From: G020353115 sp964640125
Lineage (GTDB): Bacteria; Bacteroidota; Bacteroidia; Bacteroidales; VadinHA17
Direction of reading: 5' to 3'
DNA length: 32,890 nt
Assembly: GCA_964640125.1 (NCBI GenBank)
Contig: CAZXGG010000041.1
Span: forward strand, 1-32,890
Shown in pieces: positions 1 to 7,758 of this stretch. A program made the translations under genes and the position numbers. Under the pieces are notes generated by a model. That model saw nothing but the letters and a program-made list of their open reading frames with translations. It did no database searches and was not told the origin of the DNA. Within the stretch, counting starts at the first letter, position 1. Every line of letters begins with the position of its first letter.

Positions 1-309
1 AATACAGGAGGTGAGTTCGCTCGTGCAGAAACTTCACTGAAATTTAATGATAACCAATGGCATAATCTGATAGGGATAATTGATTCAAACAGCTTTAAAC
101 TCTGGGTAGATGGTGATTTGGTAGGAGAGGATGGATTATATGCTTCAAATCCTGACCTGACAAACAATGACCAGTTGGGAATCGGACATTGGGCCCTGGG
201 TGACCTGGGAGAGCACAAATATTACAATGGGATAATCGATGATGTATTGATTTTCAACCGGGCCCTAACACCCGAAGAGATTACTATCCTGGCTGGTGTA
301 AAGCGATAA
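1..309 (+). CDS. LamG/concanavalin A-like domain protein, C-terminal end (5' partial)
   Basis: The reading frame is open from base 1 and ends at TAA 307-309, so the start lies outside the window. The visible 102 residues have the pattern of a LamG/laminin-G-like jelly-roll end: a QWHNLIGIID strand, FKLWVDGDLVG, a glycine-rich IGHWALGD segment and the closing IIDDVLIFNRALTPEEI motif typical of these domains in extracellular Bacteroidota proteins. Such domains bind carbohydrate or act as adhesion modules. The protein stops right after the LamG fold with AGVKR and shows no type IX secretion C-terminal domain, so if it is exported the signal must be at the missing N-terminus. An internal TTG at 118 is not a plausible start because the fold extends upstream of it. 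The full function is unknown. Confidence 0.8.
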   Translation, partial: NTGGEFARAETSLKFNDNQWHNLIGIIDSNSFKLWVDGDLVGEDGLYASNPDLTNNDQLGIGHWALGDLGEHKYYNGIIDDVLIFNRALTPEEITILAGVKR

Positions 310-372
310 ACTCAGAACAACCATGCCGGAAAACGAGTTGCTGCATGTTTCTGACAATTCCTTTACAATCCG

Positions 373-1650
373 TTATAGCAGGGTATAAATGATCTTTAAC
401 CGGATGTTATTCGGGGCGCTGCTATTGACCAGGATGGCCCGTTCGGGTGACGTAACCTGATCTCCAACAAACAGGTAAATACTGGAATGAGGTGTATCTC
501 CGGCGAGATAGTCCTTCACATGATTGGTTATCCGAAAGGAATATACTCCTTCCTCTTCGTCGAGGGTACCGCCAAAATATTCTTCTCCCAATTGGCTGTC
601 AAACAGGGAAATAAATTCACCTTCATCATCGATGGTTAAAAGCATCAGCGCTTCCGGTGGAGGGTATATAGCGGAGTCCTGGTATTCAAAAATATTGAAC
701 GTGATCTCAGCCTTATTGATTGCCAGGTCTCCCATCTCCTTCATGTCATCCATATAAGGGAAATCGATCCTCGCATAGGTACCCGCCATCCCCTGAACAA
801 AGATCAGTGTGTCTTCTATAGTTCCAGTAGTATCCATCTTTAAGTAATGATCGTGTGAAAATACGTTGACCCGGGCACTGGTATTGGTGATTAAAAAATC
901 ATAATCAAGAGTATCTGTAGGGGTCCGGTAATAGAGGGTCATTTTCGAATCGCTCGAGAGGAGATTGAACAGTAAGATGGCTCCTTCTCCCTCAATGGGA
1001 AGAGGATCAACAGTAACATAAATTCCCTTGAAATACTCGCGAAGCTCAGCATTGCTATCGATGGTATCGACATTCGCCAGGGTATCCACAAAAAAGGTTG
1101 TATCCAGTACAAACCGCATGAGGGTATCCGTTACTCCTATGAGTTGGGAATGTTCTGTTTCCGGATCCTTCATGGGTACGAGGTTGGAATAATAGTCCGA
1201 TTCCAAAAAGATATCTTCATCCAACCGGAAGATCCTCAGGTTCATTTTGGTAGTCGAATCGCCATAAAATCTGTCAGGCAACAGGGTAAGAACAAGTGAG
1301 TCTGCTATGGCATCGGGTCCCGGGGCAAAATCATCGTTACCAAGCCTTACCCGGAAAAGGAACGAGGCAGTGCTTGATCCGAAGTAATCATCCTCTAAGT
1401 GCCCTACCGTTGCCAGTAAAGCGCCACTGCTCAATATTGAATCCTGGCTCAGGGTAAACGCCTGAATCGTAAGGGTGTCCAAATAATGTGCGTGTATCCG
1501 CTCCGAAGGGGGCTGAAGGGACTCTCCGATTAATGTAGAATCATTGTTACACGAGATGAAAAGCACCTGAACAAGCAGTATCAGCAGTGAAATATAGGGT
1601 AAAAAAAAGATCCTGTTTGAATGGGTCAGGATGGCTCTATTTGGGGTCAT
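373..1650 (-). CDS. DUF4270 family lipoprotein
   Basis: This is a 425-residue predicted lipoprotein. A hydrophobic segment at about residues 14-33 ends in a lipobox-like LFISC, with Cys34 as the probable lipidated residue, followed by NNDSTLIGESLQP. That start, the length and the beta-rich body with repeated DTL/DSLVLTLL patterns match the Bacteroidota DUF4270 family, which has no established biochemical role. The ATG at 1648-1650 overlaps the 3' end of the upstream starch-synthase-like gene (1637-2464) by 14 bases, so the two are probably co-transcribed and translationally coupled. The signal region is preceded by about 13 residues including several basic ones, slightly long for a lipoprotein but acceptable. 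It is probably anchored in an envelope membrane. Family assignment is by recognition; the function is not known. Confidence 0.8.
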   Translation of the reverse strand: MTPNRAILTHSNRIFFLPYISLLILLVQVLFISCNNDSTLIGESLQPPSERIHAHYLDTLTIQAFTLSQDSILSSGALLATVGHLEDDYFGSSTASFLFRVRLGNDDFAPGPDAIADSLVLTLLPDRFYGDSTTKMNLRIFRLDEDIFLESDYYSNLVPMKDPETEHSQLIGVTDTLMRFVLDTTFFVDTLANVDTIDSNAELREYFKGIYVTVDPLPIEGEGAILLFNLLSSDSKMTLYYRTPTDTLDYDFLITNTSARVNVFSHDHYLKMDTTGTIEDTLIFVQGMAGTYARIDFPYMDDMKEMGDLAINKAEITFNIFEYQDSAIYPPPEALMLLTIDDEGEFISLFDSQLGEEYFGGTLDEEEGVYSFRITNHVKDYLAGDTPHSSIYLFVGDQVTSPERAILVNSSAPNNIRLKIIYTLL

Positions 1651-2464
1651 GTAAGGTCTTGCTTAAAATGGTATCATAAAATTGTGAATAGGCATCCATG
1701 TATTCTTCTTCTGTCTGGAACTCAAGCAGGGGTTTTTTCGAAGATGTTATGAACTGACCTAATTCCCGGTTTATGGTTTTGCTCCCCATGATCACAGCAT
1801 CCGACATGGTGACGGCCAGCTTACTGAGATTGAGGAATGATGGGGGTTTAAGCAATTCAACATCTTCGTTGGAAATCCCTTCCATCCACAATTTCTTCCT
1901 GAACGATGATTCAAACGGTTTTTTGAACTCTTTATTATAGACAGAGTATATTACTTTTGAATTGGCAAAGAGCGGATCATCATTGTATGCTTTCTTCAAA
2001 TAGAGCGGAACCAGCCCGGTCATCCATCCAAGACAGTGAACGATATCGGGGGCCCACCGCAGTTTTTTCACTGTTTCCAATACCCCCCTGGCAAAAAAAA
2101 TCAACCGCTCATCGTTGTCCGAAAACTCTTCACCATGTTCATCTTTATCGACATGCTTCCTGTGAAAATAATCCTCGTTATCAATAAAATATACCTGCAT
2201 CCGTGCAGACTGGATCGAAGCAACCTTAATAATGAGGGGGTGATCGGTATCATTGATAATAAGATTCATGCCGGAAAGACGGATAACCTCATGCAGTTGG
2301 TTTCGCCGCTCATTAATGCATCCAAATTTCGGCATGAACGTTCTGATCTCTTTTCCCCGCTCCTGGATCCCCTGTGGCAGATATCTTCCAATGACCGACA
2401 TCTCTGTCTCCTTGAGGTAAGGGGTTATCTCCTGTGAAATATACAATACTTTTGTGTTTTCCAT
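1637..2464 (-). CDS. Starch/glycogen synthase N-terminal-domain-like protein (degenerate half GT-B)
   Basis: The 275 residues align in outline with the N-terminal Rossmann half of GT5 starch/glycogen synthases: a starting KVLYISQEITPYLKE strand, a central DIVHCLGWMTGLVPLYL segment corresponding to the family's DWHTGL region, and a length of just over half a full synthase (about 480). The C-terminal GT-B domain, which holds most nucleotide-sugar contacts, is missing. The KxGGL ADP-glucose motif is replaced by KETEM, and DWHTGL by LGWMTGL. It is therefore probably not an active glycogen synthase on its own. In Bacteroidota a short protein of this type is commonly encoded divergently from panC, as here (from memory). 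A TAnnTTTG-type promoter lies just upstream on the minus strand. The role is unknown. Confidence 0.75.
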   Translation of the reverse strand: MENTKVLYISQEITPYLKETEMSVIGRYLPQGIQERGKEIRTFMPKFGCINERRNQLHEVIRLSGMNLIINDTDHPLIIKVASIQSARMQVYFIDNEDYFHRKHVDKDEHGEEFSDNDERLIFFARGVLETVKKLRWAPDIVHCLGWMTGLVPLYLKKAYNDDPLFANSKVIYSVYNKEFKKPFESSFRKKLWMEGISNEDVELLKPPSFLNLSKLAVTMSDAVIMGSKTINRELGQFITSSKKPLLEFQTEEEYMDAYSQFYDTILSKTLHDPK

Positions 2465-2494
2465 CTAACCTGCCAGCTTCTGGGAAATAATGTG

Positions 2495-2502
2495 CAAAAT
2501 TA
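2495..2502 (-). promoter_or_regulatory. Bacteroidota -7 promoter element for the starch-synthase-like gene
   Basis: Read on the minus strand the site is TAATTTTG, a full match to the Bacteroidota -7 consensus TAnnTTTG. It ends 31 bases upstream of the ATG at 2464, which would give a leader of about 25 bases. No convincing -33 element was seen. A six-fixed-base motif is expected by chance about once per 4 kb per strand, so the support comes from its position. Confidence 0.5.
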
Positions 2503-2612
2503 GTAAAAAATATTGATATTTTTCAATTTATCAATCCTTTAAGGCATCCAAAACGGGTGGTTAACAATAAAAGTTCATGCATTACCCTCCTGTAGAAACG
2601 TTATTTTATCGT

Positions 2613-2620
2613 TACCTTTG
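2613..2620 (+). promoter_or_regulatory. Bacteroidota -7 promoter element for panC
   Basis: TACCTTTG matches TAnnTTTG exactly and ends 15 bases before the panC ATG at 2636. Transcription would begin near 2624-2627, leaving a very short leader. This favours the ATG at 2636 over the in-frame TTG at 2618, which lies inside the promoter element. Confidence 0.55.
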
Positions 2621-2635
2621 CAGCTTGTTTTTACC

Positions 2636-3487
2636 ATGCAGATAACTGAACATATCGCCCCCCTGAAATTAGCAATCCGCTCATTGAAAAACAGCGGGAA
2701 TAGCGTTGGCCTGGTCCCAACCATGGGAGCACTCCATGAAGGACACCTCTCGTTGATCAGGCAATCCATCGCAGAAACCGGTGTTACTGTTGTAAGCATC
2801 TTTGTAAACCCTACACAATTCAACGAAAAAAAGGACCTGGAAAAGTATCCAAGGAATATCAAAGGAGACTTGGATATTCTCCAGCGGTTACTGCGAAAGA
2901 ATGACCTGGTTTTTACACCGGATGTGCCGGAAATTTACCCGGAAGAGGATACCCGGGTATTTGACTTCGGTCACCTGGATAAAAACATGGAGGGTGTATT
3001 CAGAAAAGGCCACTTCAATGGTGTAGCTCAGGTTGTCAGTAAACTGTTTGACATCATAACCCCGGACAAAGCCTATTTCGGAGAAAAGGATTATCAACAA
3101 CTGGCGATTATAACCCTCCTGGTTAATCAACAGAACTACCCGGTAGAAATTGTACCCTGTCCGATTGTCCGTGAAGCGGATGGCCTTGCCATGAGTTCAA
3201 GGAATCAACGGCTGAGTACCCGTGAAAGAGAAGAGGCTGCTGTAATCTACCAAACACTGTCTCAGGCAATCCATAAAGCAAAACACCTGGGGGTTGATGA
3301 GGTGAAAAGATGGGTCATGGATACCCTGAATGATTGCAAATTGCTGCAGGTTGAATATTTTGAAATTGTCGATGGATCGCAATTAAAACCAGTGAAAAGC
3401 TGGTCGGAAAAGGGTAAAAAAATTGGATGTATCGCAGTTTGGGCAGGGAAAATTCGCCTGATCGATAACATTACATTTCAGGAATGA
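2636..3487 (+). CDS. panC: Pantoate--beta-alanine ligase (pantothenate synthetase)
   Basis: PanC condenses pantoate and beta-alanine with ATP to form pantothenate, the coenzyme A precursor, in the cytosol. The 283-residue product has the family length and its ATP-binding signatures: the HIGH-type PTMGALHEGHLSL near residues 31-43, VSIFVNPTQFN, the GVAQVVSKLF segment, FGEKDYQQL, and the KMSKS-like AMSSRNQRLS near residue 185. The start is set at ATG 2636 (MQITEHIAP) because the upstream TTG at 2618 lies within a promoter-like TACCTTTG and adds no family-like sequence. The gene is followed 91 bases later by panD, giving two steps of one pathway side by side. Confidence 0.96.
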   Translation: MQITEHIAPLKLAIRSLKNSGNSVGLVPTMGALHEGHLSLIRQSIAETGVTVVSIFVNPTQFNEKKDLEKYPRNIKGDLDILQRLLRKNDLVFTPDVPEIYPEEDTRVFDFGHLDKNMEGVFRKGHFNGVAQVVSKLFDIITPDKAYFGEKDYQQLAIITLLVNQQNYPVEIVPCPIVREADGLAMSSRNQRLSTREREEAAVIYQTLSQAIHKAKHLGVDEVKRWVMDTLNDCKLLQVEYFEIVDGSQLKPVKSWSEKGKKIGCIAVWAGKIRLIDNITFQE

Positions 3488-3497
3488 GAAAAATCCA

Positions 3498-3505
3498 TAA
3501 CTTTG
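3498..3505 (+). promoter_or_regulatory. Possible -7 promoter element upstream of panD
   Basis: TAACTTTG is a full TAnnTTTG match just after the panC stop and 73 bases before the panD ATG at 3579. A second, one-mismatch copy (TACCTTCG, 3540-3547) lies closer to panD. Either could give panD its own transcript in addition to read-through from panC. Confidence 0.4.
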
Positions 3506-3578
3506 CAACGCGAAAATTCAAATAAACGGGTGATTTTTGTACCTTCGTTGATATTGCTTTCTATAAATTGGTTGTGTC

Positions 3579-3932
3579 ATGTTTATTGAAGTAGTAAAAT
3601 CAAAGATCCATAAAGTAACCGTAACGGATGCCAACCTGCAATATGTTGGCAGCATAACGGTTGATGAAGAGTTGATGAATGCGGCCAACATCATTGAAAA
3701 TGAAAAGGTTCAGGTTGTCAATATTAATAATGGAGAACGTTTGGAAACGTATGTCATCAAAGGTGAACCAGGATCCGGCAATATCTGTATGAACGGACCC
3801 GCTGCAAGAAAAGCTGCTGTCGGTGATGTAATCATTATCATATCCTATGCATTAATGGAGATCGAGGAAGCAAAAACATTCCAACCCTACGTGGTCTTTC
3901 CTGATACCGCTACCAATAAACTCATACAGTAA
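3579..3932 (+). CDS. panD: Aspartate 1-decarboxylase proenzyme
   Basis: PanD makes beta-alanine from L-aspartate and supplies the partner substrate of PanC. The 117-residue proenzyme has the expected size and the self-cleavage site Gly24-Ser25 within YVGSI, whose serine becomes the catalytic pyruvoyl group. Other family signatures are the N-terminal MFIEVVKSKIHKVTVT, the NGERLETYVI strand and the NGPAARKAAVGDVIIIISYA segment. The start is ATG 3579; no upstream in-frame extension is needed. The next gene begins 4 bases after its stop, so it probably continues into the downstream membrane protein as an operon. Confidence 0.96.
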   Translation: MFIEVVKSKIHKVTVTDANLQYVGSITVDEELMNAANIIENEKVQVVNINNGERLETYVIKGEPGSGNICMNGPAARKAAVGDVIIIISYALMEIEEAKTFQPYVVFPDTATNKLIQ

Positions 3933-3936
3933 TTCC

Positions 3937-4959
3937 TTGAAAAGAAATATCCTGAAGGTTTTTAATTTTTTTCTTTTCCTGTCTATAGGAATTTTATTGC
4001 TATACTTTGCTTTTCGTGGGATTGATTTCCAGGTACTGGTAAACGAGTTTAAACAGGCAAGCTATGGCTGGGTTTTTCTTTCGCTTGTGATCTCTCTGAG
4101 CGGATTTATTGTAAGGGCTCTCCGCTGGCGGTTACTCATAGAGCCCCTGGGGTATATCCCGGGTCGGCTGAATACATTTTATGCCGTAACGATCGGTTAC
4201 CTGGCAAATTTTGCCTTTCCCCGAATCGGGGAGATTACCAAGTGCGGCACCCTGAACAGAACCGAAAAAATCCCACTTGATTCCCTGATCGGTACCGTAA
4301 TCGTTGAACGATCAATCGATGTCATCACCATGATCATTCTGATCATCGTTATCTTTTTCTCAAAGATTCATTTTTTCGGGAATTTCCTTACAAATCAAAT
4401 ATTTAACCCTGCGATCAAGGGGGTATCCGGATATTTCACAATGCCGCTGATCACCTGGATCATCATCATTGGTGGCTTTTGCCTTATCATCGCTGGATTT
4501 ATCCTGTTCCGAAAACGACTTGCCCGTCTCACTTTCATCCAAAAAGGTGTCGCCATTTTAAAAGGCGTAGGTGGCGGATTAAAAACAGGCTTTACCATGA
4601 AGCGAAGGGGACTTTTTCTTCTCTACACCATTCTCCTCTGGACCATCTATTTTCTAATGACCTGGGTTGTTTTTTATGCACTTCCGGCCACTTCCCATCT
4701 TCAACCCATTGATGGGCTGTTTATCCTGGTCATCGGAAGCATTGGTATCGCAGTCCCAGTACAAGGAGGTATTGGAGCATTTCACTGGATCGTATCCCTG
4801 GGTCTTACATTGTATGACATACCGAAAGAAGATGGTCTTGCATTTGCCACACTTTCCCACGAATCCCAGGCTCTGTTCATTATACTGCTCGGAAGTATTT
4901 CTATGCTCATGTTAGCAATCAGACGCAGAAGAAAAAAAGAGATTGTTGAACAATCTTGA
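3937..4959 (+). CDS. Lysylphosphatidylglycerol synthase TM-region (UPF0104/AglD-like) membrane protein
   Basis: This is a 340-residue polytopic inner-membrane protein with about eight hydrophobic segments (for example residues 9-25, 43-60, 127-145, 178-195, 224-245 and 257-275). It resembles the flippase-like LPG_synthase_TM/UPF0104 family, including the RALRWRLLIEPLGY and GEITKCGTLNRTEKIPLDSLIGTVIVERSID segments and the late PVQGGIGAFHW motif. It lacks the aminoacyl-transfer domain of MprF, so lipid lysinylation is not implied. The start is inferred as TTG 3937, 4 bases after the panD stop, because the first ATG is far inside the conserved region. The substrate is unknown. Confidence 0.82.
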   Translation: MKRNILKVFNFFLFLSIGILLLYFAFRGIDFQVLVNEFKQASYGWVFLSLVISLSGFIVRALRWRLLIEPLGYIPGRLNTFYAVTIGYLANFAFPRIGEITKCGTLNRTEKIPLDSLIGTVIVERSIDVITMIILIIVIFFSKIHFFGNFLTNQIFNPAIKGVSGYFTMPLITWIIIIGGFCLIIAGFILFRKRLARLTFIQKGVAILKGVGGGLKTGFTMKRRGLFLLYTILLWTIYFLMTWVVFYALPATSHLQPIDGLFILVIGSIGIAVPVQGGIGAFHWIVSLGLTLYDIPKEDGLAFATLSHESQALFIILLGSISMLMLAIRRRRKKEIVEQS

Positions 4960-4976
4960 TTATATTTACAATCATT

Positions 4977-5477
4977 ATGGCTACCATTGATTTTGTTAAA
5001 TCGAAGATCACAAATAAAGAGGATCTGCAATATATCCTTTCCTATTATCGGTTCAAGGAGAAAAAAATCGTATTTACCAACGGTTGTTTCGACCTGCTAC
5101 ATCGTGGACACATTGAATATCTTCTCCAGGCTGCTGCCTGTGGGGATGTGCTGATCGTGGGGTTGAATTCGGATAAATCTGTAAAAAAGCTGAAAGGAGC
5201 AGACAGGCCCCTTCAGGATGAGAACTCCAGGGCGCTGATTCTTGCTTCACTCCTGTTCGTTGACCACATCGTCCTGTTCGACGAAGAAACCCCGGTTGAT
5301 TTGATCAGATCGGTTCAACCCGATGTACTGGTCAAAGGAGGTGATTACAAAGAGGAAGAGATCGTGGGAAATAAAGTCGTTACAGAAAAAGGAGGCAAAG
5401 TAAAAATCATTGATTATCTGTCCGGTTATTCAACATCCGGTTTGGTGGATAAGATCAAAAAAATCTTTGCCAGCTGA
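4977..5477 (+). CDS. rfaE2: RfaE2-like cytidylyltransferase-family nucleotidyltransferase (heptose-phosphate adenylyltransferase type)
   Basis: This 166-residue nucleotidyltransferase has the motif FTNGCFDLLHRGHIEYL near residues 36-52, in which HRGH is the HxGH nucleotide-binding signature. GLNSDKSVKKLKG, the family arginine in SRALILASL, VDHIVLFDEETP and PDVLVKGGDY are also present. These are the hallmarks of RfaE domain II, which adenylates D-beta-D-heptose 1-phosphate for ADP-heptose and LPS core synthesis. A stand-alone domain II is common in Bacteroidota. The ATG at 4977 is preferred over the upstream in-frame TTG at 4956, which overlaps the preceding stop and adds an atypical extension. 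Related glycerol-3-phosphate cytidylyltransferases share the fold, but the KGGDY motif favours RfaE2. Confidence 0.85.
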   Translation: MATIDFVKSKITNKEDLQYILSYYRFKEKKIVFTNGCFDLLHRGHIEYLLQAAACGDVLIVGLNSDKSVKKLKGADRPLQDENSRALILASLLFVDHIVLFDEETPVDLIRSVQPDVLVKGGDYKEEEIVGNKVVTEKGGKVKIIDYLSGYSTSGLVDKIKKIFAS

Positions 5478-5530
5478 ACAGGCGCTATTGGTTTACGTTG
5501 CAAAGCCTTAAACCCTAAATTGGTACGCTT

Positions 5531-6898
5531 TTGGCTAAGACCAAAACCATATTTTACTGTCAGAATTGCGGTGTGGAATCTGCAAAATGGATCGGCAAGT
5601 GTCCTTACTGTAACGAGTGGAACACCTATGTGGAGGAGATTGTACGAAAAAAGGATTCCGGAAGCACCTCCGGGTACCGATCATCCGTAACATCATCCCC
5701 TGAAAATTTATTCAACCTATCCACTTCCAGGGAGAACAGGATTGATTTAAAAAACAGTGAACTCAACCGGATTCTTGGAGGAGGGCTGGTATCGGGTTCA
5801 CTGGTCTTGCTTGGTGGCGAGCCAGGAATTGGAAAATCAACCCTTGCATTGCAGATAGCTCTGGGGCTGGAGCACTTGAAAACGCTTTATATCTCCGGAG
5901 AAGAGAGCAGTCAACAAATAAAACTGCGGGCAGACCGCATTGGCAGTAAAAGCAAAGAGTGCTATATATTAAATGAAACCAGCCTGGAGCATGTCTTTAC
6001 TCAAATTTCCAATGTGGAACCCGAGCTGGTTATCATCGATTCAATTCAGACATTGCACACTGATCTCCTCGAATCCACCCCCGGAAGTGTATCGCAGGTG
6101 AGGGAATGTGCCGGGCAACTATTGAAGTTTGCAAAAGAATCCTTTGTTCCTGTGCTCATCATCGGACATATTACGAAGGAAGGAAGTCTTGCCGGACCAA
6201 AAGCATTGGAGCACATTGTGGATACCGTCCTTCAGTTCGAAGGGGATCAGAACCACATGTACCGTATCCTGCGCACGGTGAAAAACCGCTTTGGAGCAAC
6301 CTCTGAACTGGCCCTTTTTGAGATGCATTCAACCGGTTTGAAAGAGGTGATCAATCCTTCCGAATTGCTGATCTCACAACATCATGAGGAATTAAGCGGA
6401 ATTGCTATTTCAGCAACGATTGACGGAATTCGTCCTTTTTTAATTGAAACACAGGCATTGGTCAGCTCAGCCGTCTATGGAACGCCCCAGCGATCATCTA
6501 CCGGTTTTGATTTACGCAGGTTGAGTATGTTGCTGGCTGTCCTGGAAAAACGGGCGGGCTTCAGACTCGCAGCAAAGGATGTTTTTTTAAACCTTGCCGG
6601 TGGTATTAAAATAGCTGATCCTGCGCTTGACCTGGCTGTAGTTACTGCTATACTTTCATCAAATCTTGATCAGCCCGTTGGGAAAAAGATCTGTTTTTCA
6701 GCTGAAGTTGGACTGTCGGGAGAAATCAGACCCGTCAGCCGGATTGAGCTGAGGATTGCAGAAGCAGAAAACCGGGGATTTTCACAGATCTATATTTCGA
6801 AATACAATACGAAAGGTCTTGACCGTTCCAAAATAAAAAAAATAGAACTGGTTCCGGTTGATAAAATTGAGCAACTTGTCAGGAGGGTCTTCTCCTGA
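5531..6898 (+). CDS. radA: DNA repair protein RadA (Sms)
   Basis: RadA is a hexameric RecA-like helicase that promotes branch migration during homologous recombination. The 455-residue product has the full architecture: an N-terminal C4 zinc finger (Cys10, Cys13, Cys24, Cys27), Walker A GGEPGIGKST near residues 95-104, Walker B LVIIDSIQT, the RadA-specific KNRFG motif near residue 250, and a C-terminal Lon-like domain containing KDVFLNLAGGIKI. The start is TTG 5531, because MAKTKTIFYCQNCG is the usual family N-terminus and no ATG lies nearby. No promoter is obvious in the 53-base gap after rfaE2, so it may be co-transcribed. Confidence 0.95.
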   Translation: MAKTKTIFYCQNCGVESAKWIGKCPYCNEWNTYVEEIVRKKDSGSTSGYRSSVTSSPENLFNLSTSRENRIDLKNSELNRILGGGLVSGSLVLLGGEPGIGKSTLALQIALGLEHLKTLYISGEESSQQIKLRADRIGSKSKECYILNETSLEHVFTQISNVEPELVIIDSIQTLHTDLLESTPGSVSQVRECAGQLLKFAKESFVPVLIIGHITKEGSLAGPKALEHIVDTVLQFEGDQNHMYRILRTVKNRFGATSELALFEMHSTGLKEVINPSELLISQHHEELSGIAISATIDGIRPFLIETQALVSSAVYGTPQRSSTGFDLRRLSMLLAVLEKRAGFRLAAKDVFLNLAGGIKIADPALDLAVVTAILSSNLDQPVGKKICFSAEVGLSGEIRPVSRIELRIAEAENRGFSQIYISKYNTKGLDRSKIKKIELVPVDKIEQLVRRVFS

Positions 6899-6960
6899 AC
6901 TCAAAACACATACCAACCCGAATACAGTCAAGGTATGTTGAAAACTGAAAAAACCTAAAA

Positions 6961-7668
6961 ATGAAAAAAACAATTTGTTTTATCGTTTCCACATTCATGA
7001 TCCTTTCTGCCTGTGATATTTTACAGGAGCTTGAAGTGTCGACCACTTCGGGAAGTACCTCTCTGACTACCGATGAGATCGTACATGGACTAAAAGAAGC
7101 ACTTCAGGTAGGAACCACCAATGCCATCAACACATTGAGTAAAGAAAATGGCTTTTATGGCAATGCATTACTTAAAATACCCTTTCCTGAAGAGGTTAAG
7201 GTAGTAGAGGAAAAATTACGGTCAGTCGGGCTCAATAAACTGGTGGATGATTTCATTCTCAACCTGAACCGTGGTGCTGAAAAAGCGGTTACCAAAGCCG
7301 GTCCGATATTCATGGATGCCATCCGGGATATAACCTTTGCAGACGCGCGAAATATTTTAAGCGGTTCAAACACCGCCGCCACGGAATATTTCAGGGGCAA
7401 AACCTCCCGGCATCTGACCGACGCTTTCAAACCCGAAGTTCAGGAAACCCTGGATCAGGTGCAGGTAACAAAATACTGGAGTGATGTTATGTCCACATAT
7501 AATAAGATCCCGTTTACAACCAAGGTTGAAACGGACCTTGCCCAGTATGTTACCGAAAAAGCGATTGATGGCCTGTTTATAAGGGTTGCGGAGGAGGAGA
7601 AACAGATTCGTGAGGATCCGGTTGCCAGGGTAACGGATATTCTTCAACGGGTGTTTGGTTCGGTCTGA
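6961..7668 (+). CDS. DUF4197 family lipoprotein
   Basis: This 235-residue predicted lipoprotein has a short basic and hydrophobic signal (MKKTICFIVSTFMILSAC) with lipobox LSAC and Cys18 as the lipidation site. The body fits DUF4197: LKEALQVGTTNAINTLSKENGF, ALLKIPFPEE, LNRGAEKAVTKAGPIF and AITEYFRGKT-like segments, ending in VTDILQRVFGSV. The family is widespread in Gram-negative bacteria and has no assigned function. It starts 62 bases after radA. An imperfect long-loop inverted repeat (ACATACC with GGTATGT, 6907-6937) sits in the gap but lacks a T-run. Antisense overlap with the next gene is absent; penA-type PBP is convergent 90 bases downstream. Confidence 0.85.
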   Translation: MKKTICFIVSTFMILSACDILQELEVSTTSGSTSLTTDEIVHGLKEALQVGTTNAINTLSKENGFYGNALLKIPFPEEVKVVEEKLRSVGLNKLVDDFILNLNRGAEKAVTKAGPIFMDAIRDITFADARNILSGSNTAATEYFRGKTSRHLTDAFKPEVQETLDQVQVTKYWSDVMSTYNKIPFTTKVETDLAQYVTEKAIDGLFIRVAEEEKQIREDPVARVTDILQRVFGSV

Positions 7669-7758
7669 GAATGTGCTTTTACCTTTGCATGTAACAGATA
7701 AAGAGTGCTTCTTTCGTCCTCAATAAATGGGATTAAACCACTGCAGCGCATTCCCTGG

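Noticed and set aside
6907..6937. Inverted repeat ACATACC/GGTATGT after radA as a terminator
   Set aside because: The loop is 17 bases, the stem is short, and no T-run follows.
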